Source: Aeromonas veronii bv. veronii (GTDB lineage Bacteria > Pseudomonadota > Gammaproteobacteria > Enterobacterales > Aeromonadaceae). From it: a stretch of 64,000 nt of DNA. The DNA lies in assembly GCF_000820225.1 (NCBI RefSeq), contig NZ_CDDK01000049.1, forward strand, positions 35,242 to 99,241. The letters run 5' to 3'. The notes under the pieces are model-generated. The model worked only from the letters and a program-made list of their open reading frames with translations. It did not search any database and was not told where the DNA came from. The translations under genes were made by a program, and so were the position numbers. Of the stretch, positions 17,647 through 28,534 are shown piece by piece. How positions within the stretch are numbered: the stretch's first letter is position 1; every line of letters starts with the position of its first letter.

Positions 17647-17676
17647 GAAGGGGCCGAGTGGCCCCTTCTGTTTATC
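17647..17676 (+). terminator. Hairpin after ycaO
   Basis: GAAGGGGCC (17647-17655) and GGCCCCTTC (17660-17668) form a 9-bp stem with a GAGT loop, then TGTTTA. It lies 15 bp after the ycaO stop. The rest of 17677-17939 is AT-rich promoter DNA with no gene. Confidence 0.6.
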
Positions 17677-17939
17677 GTGCGGCAAGGCACGGGATTGTTA
17701 TTCAAAGATGAAATAAAAAACAAAAAATACCCCTAAGGGGGTTGATGACAGGGCAGGGGATGTGCTGGCGATCTGCAAAGATATCTTGCCAATACCATAT
17801 TTCCATGATTGGAAATAAATTCTTTAAAATCATTGCATTAAAAATGTGATATTTCTGTTTCAGCTGATACCTGGTGTAAAGTGGCGTAGCCATCGCACTA
17901 AAATATTTGTAGTAAAATTACATTCGCACTCTGATAAAC

Positions 17940-17981
17940 TTGATCAATGTCAATTTTGGCTATTGGGCCCTTTGTTATGAT
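17940..17981 (+). promoter_or_regulatory. FNR-activated promoter of focA-pflB
   Basis: TTGATCAATGTCAA (17940-17953) matches nine of the ten defined bases of the FNR box TTGAT-N4-ATCAA. TATGAT at 17976-17981 is a good -10. A start near 17988 would put the box centre at -41.5, the class II FNR position. Anaerobic induction of focA-pfl by FNR is established in E. coli. Confidence 0.8.
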
Positions 17982-18013
17982 TTCAACAGGCAAAACATTC
18001 AGGTAGAAAATAA

Positions 18014-18862
18014 TTGAAAGCTGAATCTCCATTCGATTGTCTCAAGCCCGAAGCCATCGCTGCACTGGCTGAAGACATCACCTATGCCAAGGCTACCAAG
18101 CCGGCATACAAGGTCATTCCACTGGCCATCACCGCAGGCGCTTTCATCGCCATCGCATTTATCTTCTACATCACAGTGACGACCGGAACCGGCTCCATGC
18201 CTTGGGGTATGGCCAAGTTGGTGGGCGGTCTCTGCTTCTCTCTCGGACTTATTCTCTGTGTGCTGCTCGGTGCCGAGCTGTTCACCTCCACCACCCTGAC
18301 GCTGGTGGCCAAGGCTGCCAATCGCATCAGCTGGGCTCAGCTGCTCAAGAACTGGGGTCTGGTCTACTTCGGCAACCTGATTGGTGGTCTGTTGATGGTG
18401 GCGCTGATCATCGTTTCTGCAGAGTACACGGCAGCAGACGGTCAGTGGGGCCTTAACGCCCTCAAAGTGGCCCAACACAAAATTCACCACACCTTCTTCG
18501 AAGCGGTGGCGCTGGGTATCCTCTGTAACCTGATGGTATGTCTTGCTGCCTGGATGGCCTTTGGTGCCCGCAGCGCGACTGACAAGGTAGTGGTTATGCT
18601 GCTGCCGGTTGCCATGTTCGTTGCCTCAGGTTTCGAGCACAGCATCGCAAACATGTTTATGATTCCGGTTGGTATCGCTATCCACAGCGTGGCTAGTCCG
18701 GAATTTTGGCAGGCCATCGGCCAGGATCCGGCAACTTTTGCTGACCTGACCGTATCCAACTTTGTCCTACACAACCTCATCCCCGTGACCATCGGCAATA
18801 TCATCGGTGGTGGCGTGATGGTTGGTCTGACTTACTGGTTTATCTTCCGTCGTCATCATTAA
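18014..18862 (+). CDS. focA: Formate channel FocA
   Basis: A 282-residue inner-membrane formate channel of the FNT family, aligned with E. coli FocA throughout (TTGTGSMPWGMAKLVGGLCFSLGLILCV; ASGFEHSIANMFMIP; NLIPVTIGNIIGGGVMVGLTYW). Six membrane helices are expected, and the conserved pore His is in the ASGFEHSIANM segment. FocA is a pentameric channel that exports and re-imports the formate made by PflB. The start is a TTG (18014) fixed by homology (MKAESPFD versus MKADNPFD), preceded by AGGT. The weak start may limit its level relative to PflB, 46 bp downstream. Confidence 0.95.
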   Translation: MKAESPFDCLKPEAIAALAEDITYAKATKPAYKVIPLAITAGAFIAIAFIFYITVTTGTGSMPWGMAKLVGGLCFSLGLILCVLLGAELFTSTTLTLVAKAANRISWAQLLKNWGLVYFGNLIGGLLMVALIIVSAEYTAADGQWGLNALKVAQHKIHHTFFEAVALGILCNLMVCLAAWMAFGARSATDKVVVMLLPVAMFVASGFEHSIANMFMIPVGIAIHSVASPEFWQAIGQDPATFADLTVSNFVLHNLIPVTIGNIIGGGVMVGLTYWFIFRRHH

Positions 18863-18908
18863 GGATGATTGCGGGATACTACATCAATACCGTGTGAGGT
18901 AATGAAAA

Positions 18909-21191
<2,283 letters not shown>

Positions 21192-21210
21192 TAGAGAGAT
21201 AGTGAGCAAA

Positions 21211-21237
21211 AACCGGCGCCAAGGCGCCGGTTTTTTT
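21211..21237 (+). terminator. Rho-independent terminator of focA-pflB
   Basis: AACCGGCGCC (21211-21220) pairs with GGCGCCGGTT (21223-21232), followed by a run of T. It begins 20 bp after the pflB stop. Confidence 0.92.
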
Positions 21238-21627
21238 ATGCGTGCGATTCAGGGGGAGTAATCATCCCCTGTGAATCGCCTCCTGTTCCATCGCAACCAC
21301 AACAGTTGTTACTGGGTATTCGAAGAGGATTAAGGGGAGGGGCTCACCAGGATTGACCTAGGCCCCGTCTGTAATGCGATTGTGCTTTATTCGCGCTCTA
21401 AGGGGATAGGCGGTTGCTTTGCCTGCCATTGCATCAGTGTTGCTATGGCTCGTGGAACTGCTGATCAGGTTTAAGGGGTGAACAGAGGCGCCATCGTGGG
21501 TACCAAGCAATACCCATAAGCCTGTGACTATGGCATCAGTCTCTGCCTCTGCCTCTGCCTCTCTCAATGTGCAGTTGGGAGGGGGTCTGGTTTAGCCAGC
21601 CAGATATGTGTGAAGCTACAACCCCTG
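21238..21627. other. Non-coding gap between pflB and ycgN
   Basis: No supportable gene. It holds GATTC...GAATC-type imperfect dyad DNA at about 21246-21277, and three copies of CTCTGC followed by CTCTCT at 21541-21564. A 69-codon minus-strand open frame over the repeat has no ribosome site or recognisable sequence. Confidence 0.5.
21541..21564. repeat. Short tandem repeat (CTCTGC)3
   Basis: Three perfect CTCTGC hexamers run from 21541 to 21558 and are followed by CTCTCT. Hexamers do not shift a reading frame, and no gene overlaps convincingly. Confidence 0.7.
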
Positions 21628-21667
21628 CTTGCAGAAACAACAAGGGCTGCACATTGTGCAGCCCTTG
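21628..21667 (-). terminator. Rho-independent terminator of ycgN
   Basis: CAAGGGCTGCAC (21641-21652) and GTGCAGCCCTTG (21656-21667) form a 12-bp stem with a 3-base loop. On the minus strand TTGTTTCT follows. It lies 27 bp after the ycgN stop. Confidence 0.85.
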
Positions 21668-21694
21668 CCTCTGGAGAATAGCGGGTTGAGCGTG

Positions 21695-22141
21695 TCAGCT
21701 GGCCCAGGTGATGATGTGATCGATCCATTCACCCGCCTGATCCTCGTGAATGACTTTGCCACGGACGGATTGACCAGCCTGATGCATCGCGGAACGACTG
21801 CCGGTCAGCAGAGGATGCCACTCTGGAAGAGCGTCACCTTCAGACAGCAGGCGATATGCGCAGGTTGAGGGGAGCCAGTCATATTCGGCGATCTTGTCAT
21901 GGGTGATCTGCAGACAGTCAGGCTCTTTTTTGAAACGATTGGCGTAATCAGAGCACTGACAGGTCTTGGTGTTAAGCAAATTGCAGGCGACATTGGTGAA
22001 AACCAGTTCGTCGGTATCTTCATCGATCAGCTTGTTGAGGCAGCATTTTCCGCAACCATCGCAGAGGGATTCCCATTCGGATTCAGTCATCTGCTGCAGA
22101 CTCTTGGTCTGCCAAAAGGGGGCTTGCATCATACCGCTCAC
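21695..22141 (-). CDS. ycgN: YcgN, UPF0260 Cys-cluster protein
   Basis: A 148-residue protein aligned with E. coli YcgN ([70 protein letters not shown]). It belongs to the YkgJ-like group with a CxxCxxCC array plus further conserved Cys, probably a zinc or iron-sulfur site. Its function is unknown. The GTG at 22141 has AGGTG seven bases upstream; an ATG at 22132 would shorten it by three residues. It is transcribed alone and has its own terminator. Confidence 0.9.
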   Translation of the reverse strand: MSGMMQAPFWQTKSLQQMTESEWESLCDGCGKCCLNKLIDEDTDELVFTNVACNLLNTKTCQCSDYANRFKKEPDCLQITHDKIAEYDWLPSTCAYRLLSEGDALPEWHPLLTGSRSAMHQAGQSVRGKVIHEDQAGEWIDHIITWAS

Positions 22142-22541
22142 TTATTACACCTGATAAAACGCGTGGTTATACCCCTTGTTACCCGGTATTTCAAGGAGAG
22201 GGTGACTCCGGTGGGCAAATTGTCGTGATCAGCTCAAATGAATGCAATGACTTTCAGCCTCATCATATTGCTCAAACGGGTTCGCTGGTGGGCAGGAAGT
22301 CCCGCAGGTTTGAATACTTGGGCAGCATGATTGTCCAGTTCAGGTTTTATTTTCTGCTTCTTTATCCGTTACATCTTTTGATGCTTGTCTGCTTGCAGCA
22401 AGCAGGGTCAAATGATCTCCGATGCCTACCGTCAGGCTGTTGCAAGCTTGTCTTTCAAATAAAGCCGCTGGTCACATATTGTTTGCGCCTTTCTGTCACT
22501 GCGACCCGCGGGAGAGCCTGCGTAGGCGTTCGTTTTTTGTC
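22142..22541. other. Non-coding gap between ycgN and sulA
   Basis: A 106-codon plus-strand open frame (22225-22545) crosses this gap, but it has no ribosome site, no recognisable domain and runs into the sulA 3' end. I see no terminator or RNA gene that I can defend here. It must hold the ycgN promoter and the sulA 3' region. Confidence 0.4.
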
Positions 22542-23027
22542 TTAATGATTGAGATAGATATCTTGCTCTGAATAAGCCAGCAGAGGTGTGCCGAGGTTAG
22601 TCCGTTTCGCGCCAAAGAAGCGGGTGAGTACGCCAGATTGCTGTCCCAGTCGTTGCAGCTTGACGTGATCCAGCTCGATCTGCTCGGGTAGCCAGGTAAA
22701 TACGGCGGCGCAGTGACCATTGCCCAGACTGCGCTCCAGGGTTTGCTGCCAGTTCTTGATTTTGGGGCTATGTACCACCAGCACTCTCTTGGGATCGATA
22801 CCTCGCTCTTCCAGACGGCTGACTGTGGGGCGTCCCGGCGGGGCGATCAACAAGATCCAGCCGGTATGAGCCTCCCCAAGCTTTGTCAGCTCGCTCAGAA
22901 ACTGATCATCAGACTGGATAATCGCACCATAATGAGCCAACTCCGCTTTGCAGGCGGTTCTGGTTGGCCAGGGCTTGCTCATGACACGATTCATCGCAAA
23001 GGGCAGTGAGTGCAGGGGCTGGTTCAT
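22542..23027 (-). CDS. sulA: SulA, SOS cell-division inhibitor
   Basis: A 161-residue SulA-family protein (E. coli 169). The central core HTGWILLIAPPGRPTVSRLEERGIDPKRVLVVH and the GNGHCAAVFTWLPEQIELDHVKLQRL strand-helix resemble the FtsZ-binding SulA fold derived from RecA-like folds. SulA binds FtsZ monomers and blocks Z-ring formation after DNA damage. The ATG at 23027 has AGGA nine bases upstream; the frame is open to 23162, but that would place the LexA box inside the gene. A consensus LexA box lies 29 bp upstream, which strongly supports the identity. Confidence 0.88.
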   Translation of the reverse strand: MNQPLHSLPFAMNRVMSKPWPTRTACKAELAHYGAIIQSDDQFLSELTKLGEAHTGWILLIAPPGRPTVSRLEERGIDPKRVLVVHSPKIKNWQQTLERSLGNGHCAAVFTWLPEQIELDHVKLQRLGQQSGVLTRFFGAKRTNLGTPLLAYSEQDIYLNH

Positions 23028-23055
23028 ATATGGGGTTCCTGTATGAATATCCAAG

Positions 23056-23071
23056 CTGTATGTGTATACAG
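23056..23071 (-). promoter_or_regulatory. LexA (SOS) box of sulA
   Basis: CTGTATGTGTATACAG matches the core CTGT-N8-ACAG and its preferred TA-rich centre, flanked by a T/A-rich context. The site is 29 bp before the sulA start, as expected for an SOS promoter. Confidence 0.9.
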
Positions 23072-23257
23072 TAGTTCTATCCTGTGGCAGTGACAAGGTG
23101 TTTTTGCTGAAAAATGTGATGGTGTTGGCATGTATCGTTAGTAAGATTATGTTTTTAAACACTATTTAATATAACGCTGGTTGGGTGTTTTTCGTACTAT
23201 GGACAAACCTTGCGTAACCGCCCATGGTTATACAGGTCATTTACAGGAGGTGCCGCC

Positions 23258-23455
23258 ATGGATATCAGTACCTTGCAACGTCTTGATGCCAACATCTTGC
23301 TGGGCATCATCAATGAGAAGCTAAGGCTTGAGTGTGACGGGTTGGAGGAGCTGCTGGCCTATTACGATATGAGTGAAGAGCAGTTGGCAGGACGTCTGGA
23401 TCAGATTGGGTACCATTACGATCCATTGAGCAATCAGTTCAAAGCACATCTTTAA
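23258..23455 (+). CDS. DUF4250 domain protein
   Basis: A 65-residue acidic protein of the DUF4250 family: the family core LDANILLGIINEKLRLECDGLEELLAYYDMSEEQLAGRLDQIGYHYDPLSNQF covers nearly all of it. It is predicted to be helical and cytoplasmic. Function is unknown. A perfect AGGAGG seven bases before the ATG fixes the start and shows it is translated. It stands alone between sulA and the phosphorylase gene. A 28-bp palindrome begins 40 bp after its stop. Confidence 0.85.
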   Translation: MDISTLQRLDANILLGIINEKLRLECDGLEELLAYYDMSEEQLAGRLDQIGYHYDPLSNQFKAHL

Positions 23456-23495
23456 GGGTGCAATGATTGCTTCATATTTATACGGTAATTTTTCA

Positions 23496-23523
23496 GGCAC
23501 ATTGAAACCGGTTTCAATGTGCC
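23496..23523. promoter_or_regulatory. Perfect 28-bp palindrome with LacI-type core
   Basis: GGCACATTGAAACC is followed directly by its exact reverse complement. The inner TGAAACCGGTTTCA with central CG is typical of LacI/GalR-family operators. It lies 307 bp upstream of the phosphorylase gene and 40 bp after DUF4250. It lacks a T-run, so it is less likely to be a terminator. The remaining gap to 23830 is AT-rich with no other gene. Confidence 0.55.
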
Positions 23524-23830
23524 GTCTTGCTGCCTATTTTCATGGATTTTCAAGGCTTGGCAATCTCTGAAAACCTATTCATGCCAGAATATTTTTATTG
23601 TTTCATTAAACTGTTGATAATAAAGGTAATATTTATTTATGCGCGATCAATTAAAGGAAAGGGTTTTCAAGCTTTTCAGGCTGTTTTTATCGGTTAAAGT
23701 GTGACTTGCGTTAACTTTTAATTCTGCCGCTTTAGTTAGTATTCTCACGCCGGTACATATTTTGAGATAACAACAGCGCCGGTCCCGCAAGCGGGATAAC
23801 AATTTTATTTGTAACGAAGGAATATGGTTT

Positions 23831-26305
23831 ATGGCTACCAAGAAGAAGACAGACCAGGATCTCCAACTGGATAAAGATCAGCTCAAGGCGAGTATCGTGC
23901 GTCACCTGCGTTCTACCTTGGGAACAAGCGAACAGAAAGCCTCTCCCGAAGCGTGGTGGAAAGCCACTGCGGCGGCCGTCAATGAACAGGTGTACGAGCG
24001 CCTGACCCGCACTCAGCAGACTCATTTCAAGAAAGACACTCGTGCGATTCACTATCTCTCTGCTGAATTCCTGATGGGACGATTGACCTCCAACAACCTG
24101 CACAACCTCTCACTCTACAAGACTTGCGAAGAGGCGCTGGGCGAACTTGGTCTGGAACTGACCGACCTGTGCGAACAAGAGCCGGATATGGCACTCGGCA
24201 ACGGCGGCCTGGGTCGTCTGGCTGCCTGCTTCATCGACTCGCTGGCCACTCTGAACTATCCGGCGGTTGGTTACGGTATCCACTACGAACACGGTCTGTT
24301 CCGTCAGGAAATCCAGGATGGCCGCCAGATCGAGCGTCCGGACTCCTGGCGTGAATATGGCAACCCCTGGGAGATCTGTCGTCCCGAGTCGGTGCAAGAA
24401 GTGCCGCTCTATGGCTACGTCGAGACCGTGTTTGGTGACAATGGCGGCCTGAAGAAGGTATGGCACGCCGGTCGCAAGATTAAAGGGGTGCCTTGGGATA
24501 TTCCGGTGGTCGGTTTTGGCGGTCACACCGTCAACATCCTGCGTTTGTGGGAATCCCGCGCCTCCGAGTTTTTCGACTGGGACGTGTTCAACGCCGGTGG
24601 TTACATCGACTCCCAGGCTGAGAAAGCCCAGGCCGAGACCATTTCCAAGGTGCTGTATCCGAACGATGAGACCGATGCAGGTAAAGAGCTGCGTCTGATC
24701 CAGCAGTACTTCTTCTGTGCTTGCTCCATCAAGGACATCATGCGCCGCTACAAGCGGGTCCATGGTAGTGACTTCAGCAACTTTGCCGCGCAAATTGCCA
24801 TTCAGCTCAACGATACTCACCCGACTGTCGCCATCCCGGAACTGATGCGGGTGCTGGTTGACGAGGAAGATCTGAACTGGGATGCCGCTTGGGCTATCTG
24901 CTATCAGGTCTTCTCTTATACCAACCACACTCTGCTGCCGGAAGCGCTGGAGAAGTGGTCGGTCAGCCTGTTCGAGAAAGTACTGCCTCGCCATCTGGAG
25001 GTGATTTACGAGATCAACGCCCGCTTCCTGAACGAGTTGGTGGAGCCCAAGTGGCCGGGCAACGATGCCATCAAGGCCAAGCTCTCCATCATCGAAGAGG
25101 GTGATGTACGCAAGGTTCGCATGGGCAACCTGTGCGTGATCGGTTCGTCCAAAGTGAACGGTGTGGCCGAGATCCACTCCAAGCTGGTGAAGGAAGATCT
25201 CTTCCCCGAGTATGCCGAGCTGTGGCCGGAAAAAATGTGCAACGTGACCAACGGGGTGACCCCGCGTCGCTGGCTGTTGGCGTGCAACCCGGAACTGGCT
25301 GGCCTCTACAACGAAGTAGTGGGCAAGGAGTGGCCGCTGCAACTGGACAAACTGCGTGGCGTGGTGAAGTTTGCCGACGACAAGGCGTTCCAGCAGCAGT
25401 TCATGACCATCAAGCGTCACAACAAAGAGAAGCTGCTCAAGGTCATCAAAGACGAAACCGGTATCGATGTCAGTGCCGAGGCGATCTTTGACGTTCAGAT
25501 CAAGCGTCTGCACGAGTACAAGCGCCAGCAGCTGAACCTTATTCACATCATGGCGCTCTATCGTCGCCTGCTGGCCAACCCGGACTATGACATGCATCCG
25601 CGCGTGTTTATCTTCGGCTCCAAAGCGGCGCCCGGTTACAAGCTGGCCAAAGACATCATCTATGCCATCAACAAGCTGGCGGATCGGGTCAATAACGATG
25701 CTCGTATCCAGGGCAAGCTGAAAGTGGTGTTCATGCCGAACTATCGCGTGAGTCTGGCCGAGAAGCTGATCCCGGCGGCAGATGTCTCCGAGCAGATCTC
25801 TACTGCAGGTTATGAAGCATCCGGTACCGGCAACATGAAGATGGCACTCAACGGTGCAATCACCATCGGGACGCTGGATGGAGCCAACATCGAGATCGCT
25901 GAAGAGGCGGGTGCCGAAAACTGTGCCATCTTCGGTCTGAACGTGGACGAAGTGAAGTCGCTGAAGGCGCGCGGTTACAACCCTTACGACTTCTACTATG
26001 CCAACTCCGAGCTCAAAGCCGTGCTGGACTGGTTTGATACCGACTACTTCACGCCGGGTCGTCCGGGTGAGCTGGCCTCCATCAAGCGCTCCTTGCTGGA
26101 AGGGGGAGACCCTTACCTGACCCTGGCGGACTTCCAGTCCTACTCGGATGCACACAAGCTGATCGATACCTGGTATCGGGATCCGGCACTGTGGGCGAAG
26201 AAGGCCATCATCAACTCGGCCACCATGGGCAAGTTCAACTCCGACCGCTCCATTCAGGACTATGTGGATCGGATCTGGGATCTGAAGGCCTGCAACATCG
26301 GATAA
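23831..26305 (+). CDS. Glycogen/starch/alpha-glucan phosphorylase (GlgP/MalP family)
   Basis: An 824-residue GT35 phosphorylase that releases glucose-1-phosphate from alpha-1,4-glucans using pyridoxal phosphate. The family signature EASGTGNMKMALNGA holds the PLP lysine (Lys670), and NGGLGRLAACFIDSLATL and ERPDSWREYGNPWEICRPE are also diagnostic. Length and sequence fit both GlgP (E. coli 815) and MalP (797), so the substrate, glycogen or maltodextrin, is left open. It is not in a glg or mal cluster. AAGGA precedes the ATG. The LacI-type palindrome upstream could point to sugar control. Confidence 0.95.
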   Translation: MATKKKTDQDLQLDKDQLKASIVRHLRSTLGTSEQKASPEAWWKATAAAVNEQVYERLTRTQQTHFKKDTRAIHYLSAEFLMGRLTSNNLHNLSLYKTCEEALGELGLELTDLCEQEPDMALGNGGLGRLAACFIDSLATLNYPAVGYGIHYEHGLFRQEIQDGRQIERPDSWREYGNPWEICRPESVQEVPLYGYVETVFGDNGGLKKVWHAGRKIKGVPWDIPVVGFGGHTVNILRLWESRASEFFDWDVFNAGGYIDSQAEKAQAETISKVLYPNDETDAGKELRLIQQYFFCACSIKDIMRRYKRVHGSDFSNFAAQIAIQLNDTHPTVAIPELMRVLVDEEDLNWDAAWAICYQVFSYTNHTLLPEALEKWSVSLFEKVLPRHLEVIYEINARFLNELVEPKWPGNDAIKAKLSIIEEGDVRKVRMGNLCVIGSSKVNGVAEIHSKLVKEDLFPEYAELWPEKMCNVTNGVTPRRWLLACNPELAGLYNEVVGKEWPLQLDKLRGVVKFADDKAFQQQFMTIKRHNKEKLLKVIKDETGIDVSAEAIFDVQIKRLHEYKRQQLNLIHIMALYRRLLANPDYDMHPRVFIFGSKAAPGYKLAKDIIYAINKLADRVNNDARIQGKLKVVFMPNYRVSLAEKLIPAADVSEQISTAGYEASGTGNMKMALNGAITIGTLDGANIEIAEEAGAENCAIFGLNVDEVKSLKARGYNPYDFYYANSELKAVLDWFDTDYFTPGRPGELASIKRSLLEGGDPYLTLADFQSYSDAHKLIDTWYRDPALWAKKAIINSATMGKFNSDRSIQDYVDRIWDLKACNIG

Positions 26306-26322
26306 TCGGATTCATAAATGAG

Positions 26323-26348
26323 AAAACCCCCGCAATGCGGGGGTTTTT
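26323..26348. terminator. Bidirectional terminator between phosphorylase and DASS transporter
   Basis: CCCCCGC (26327-26333) pairs with GCGGGGG (26337-26343) around AAT. A AAAA / TTTTT pair flanks it, so it can serve both the plus-strand phosphorylase and the convergent minus-strand gene. Confidence 0.85.
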
Positions 26349-26368
26349 GTTTATTGGGGGGAGCTGGA

Positions 26369-27751
26369 TCAGAGGATATCGCCAACGAAGTAGGCCAGCA
26401 GGGCGAGCAACACGGTAAAGACCACGTTCAGAGCCATACCGGCTTTCATCATCTCCCTCTGGCGGATGTGGCCACTGGCAAAGACGATGGCATTGGGCGG
26501 CGTGGCGACCGGCAGCATAAAGGCACAGGAGGCACCGATAGCGATCAACACCGACATCACCACAGGTGATACACCCAGCGCCTCGGCGACACCGGCAAAC
26601 AGGGGAACCAACAGCGCGGCGGTGGCGGTGTTGGAGACCAGCTCGGTCAGGAACACCACGAAGGCGGCCAGCATAAGCAACACAACAAAAATGTTTGCGT
26701 TGGAGAGTACGGCCGACAGATGGCTGGCCAAGAATGCGCTGGTACCAGTGGCCTTGAGAATGGCGCTCAGGGTCAGACCGCCGCCAAACAGCATCAGCAC
26801 GCCCCAGTCGGTGTTCTGGTTGACGTCATCCCAGCTGGCGACACGGCTGACCACGATGGCCACGATGGCGCCCATGGCAATCAGGGTGTCGAGTTGCGGA
26901 ATACCGCCAAAGGCGTTGGAGATGGGTTGTGATCCGATCCAGAGCACAACGGTGGTCAGGAAGATTGCCAGCGTCACTTTACGCTCGCGGGTCCAGTTGA
27001 TGGTGACATCCTGGATCTCGACGCGGTGGCTGAGACGCGGGCGGGTCACCAGATAGAGCAGGGCAATGCCGCAGGGCATCAGGATCAGCACAACTGGAAC
27101 ACCGAATTTCATCCAGTCAGTGAAGCCAATCCCCATCTGGGCGGCTGCGATGGCGTTGGGTGGGCTACCCACCAGGGTGCCGATGCCGCCGATACTGGCG
27201 CTGTAGGCGATCCCCAGCAATACGAAGACGAAGGTGGCGCGCTCTTTTTTGCTATCGAGGCGTGCCAGCATACCGATCGCCAGTGGCAGCATCATGGCGG
27301 TGGTAGCGGTGTTGCTGATCCACATCGACATGGCGGCTGTGATGGTAAAGAGCAGGATGACGCCCCAACCCAGATGACCATTGGCCAGGTGCATCACCTT
27401 GCCTGCCATCAGGGTATCCAGTCCCTGTTTTGAGAGGGCTGCCGCGAGGGCGAAACCGCCAAAAAAGAGGAACAGGATCGGGTTGGCAAAATCGGTGAGG
27501 GATTTGCTCATGTCAAACACCCCGAGCACGGTAGCCAGCAGGGGTACCAGCAGTGCGGTGATGGTGACGTGCAGTGCTTCGGTCAGCCAGAGGATGGCGA
27601 TAAAGACCAGAATGCCCAGCCCCTTGTTGACCATGGGGTCAAACGGGAGCCAGGCGAGCATGGCACAAAGTAGCAAAACATCCAGGATGACGATCCCTGA
27701 TTTGATGTCCAGCCAGCGAGATGGAGCAGAGGGTACAGCTGATGTGTGCAT
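26369..27751 (-). CDS. DASS/SLC13-family Na+-coupled carboxylate (or sulfate) transporter
   Basis: A 460-residue membrane protein of the divalent anion:Na+ symporter family. The two family repeats each contain an SNT motif (MWISNTATTAMMLP and ELVSNTATAALLVP) and a PPNA motif (GTLVGSPPNAIAAA and LPVATPPNAIVFA), which build the substrate and sodium sites of VcINDY-like proteins. About 11 helices are evident. Dicarboxylates such as succinate are the likely substrates, but sulfate cannot be excluded. It is a single-gene unit with GAGAG before its ATG. Confidence 0.9.
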   Translation of the reverse strand: MHTSAVPSAPSRWLDIKSGIVILDVLLLCAMLAWLPFDPMVNKGLGILVFIAILWLTEALHVTITALLVPLLATVLGVFDMSKSLTDFANPILFLFFGGFALAAALSKQGLDTLMAGKVMHLANGHLGWGVILLFTITAAMSMWISNTATTAMMLPLAIGMLARLDSKKERATFVFVLLGIAYSASIGGIGTLVGSPPNAIAAAQMGIGFTDWMKFGVPVVLILMPCGIALLYLVTRPRLSHRVEIQDVTINWTRERKVTLAIFLTTVVLWIGSQPISNAFGGIPQLDTLIAMGAIVAIVVSRVASWDDVNQNTDWGVLMLFGGGLTLSAILKATGTSAFLASHLSAVLSNANIFVVLLMLAAFVVFLTELVSNTATAALLVPLFAGVAEALGVSPVVMSVLIAIGASCAFMLPVATPPNAIVFASGHIRQREMMKAGMALNVVFTVLLALLAYFVGDIL

Positions 27752-27912
27752 AATGTTCTCTCGGTTAATTTATGGTTGTTTTTGTGTTGCCGAGATTACA
27801 TCCATTCACTTGTTTGAAACAGACTCACATGTTGAAAATCAGCCTCTACTCACATACTCATTGATAAAAATGAGGAAATGAACACATAAATAAAACATGT
27901 GCGAAATATAAA

Positions 27913-28347
27913 TCAAACATCCATGAACTGTTCCAGCCATTGCTTGAACATACTCTTGGGCAAGGAGCCATTTATCTGGTTCACCAGTTTGCCCTGTTGG
28001 AAGACCATCAGGGTGGGGATGCTGCGAATGGCGTAACGGGCGGCAATGGTGCTCTGTTGCTCGGTATCGACTTTGGCAAAGCGCATCCGTGGTTCGAGTT
28101 CATGGGCAACCTCATGAAATACCGGAGCAAACTGCTGGCAGGGGCCGCACCAGCTGGCCCAGAAATCGACCACGACCGGGATGTCTGAGTTGATCAGGGT
28201 ATCGAAGTTATCCGCATTCCCGAGGCAAGGGGTCTGGCTGAACAGGAGGGCTTTGCAGCGCCCGCATTTGGCAGATGTATCGATATGGGTAACGGGCAGG
28301 CGGTTCCTGGTAAAGCAGTGGCTACAATAAGTAGTGATAAATGACAT
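27913..28347 (-). CDS. trxC: Thioredoxin 2 (TrxC)
   Basis: A 144-residue thioredoxin 2. The N-terminal zinc module has two CxxC pairs (YCSHC and KCGRC, residues ~8-32), and the thioredoxin domain carries the active site WCGPC ([11 protein letters not shown]) and the cis-Pro loop (SIPTLM). TrxC is a cytoplasmic disulfide reductase, under OxyR control in E. coli; I do not see a clear OxyR site here. AAGGAA six bases upstream of the ATG supports the start. Confidence 0.95.
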   Translation of the reverse strand: MSFITTYCSHCFTRNRLPVTHIDTSAKCGRCKALLFSQTPCLGNADNFDTLINSDIPVVVDFWASWCGPCQQFAPVFHEVAHELEPRMRFAKVDTEQQSTIAARYAIRSIPTLMVFQQGKLVNQINGSLPKSMFKQWLEQFMDV

Positions 28348-28534
28348 AATTGGTTCCTTCTAAATCAGCTCTGGCCGGGGATATGATGAAAAGCCAGAAT
28401 GAAGCAATCGCGAAACAATAGCGAAATATCAGAGCAATAACGGTAACACAGTGCCCAGCGGGAGTGGATAATTCCCCCAGGGTTCATTGCCTGACCGGAT
28501 AATTCAGCGACCACCAGATGAGAGTCGAGACGGG

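Noticed and set aside
21358..21567. 69-codon minus-strand frame over the CTCTGC repeat
   Set aside because: The repetitive EAEAE start comes from the hexamer repeat; no start signal or conserved sequence is visible.
22225..22545. 106-codon plus-strand open frame between ycgN and sulA
   Set aside because: It has no ribosome site and no family resemblance, and it overlaps the sulA 3' end. I left the gap as non-coding.
24110..26155. 681-codon minus-strand open frame
   Set aside because: It is antisense to the phosphorylase gene, which has an unmistakable PLP motif; the reverse frame shows no domain.
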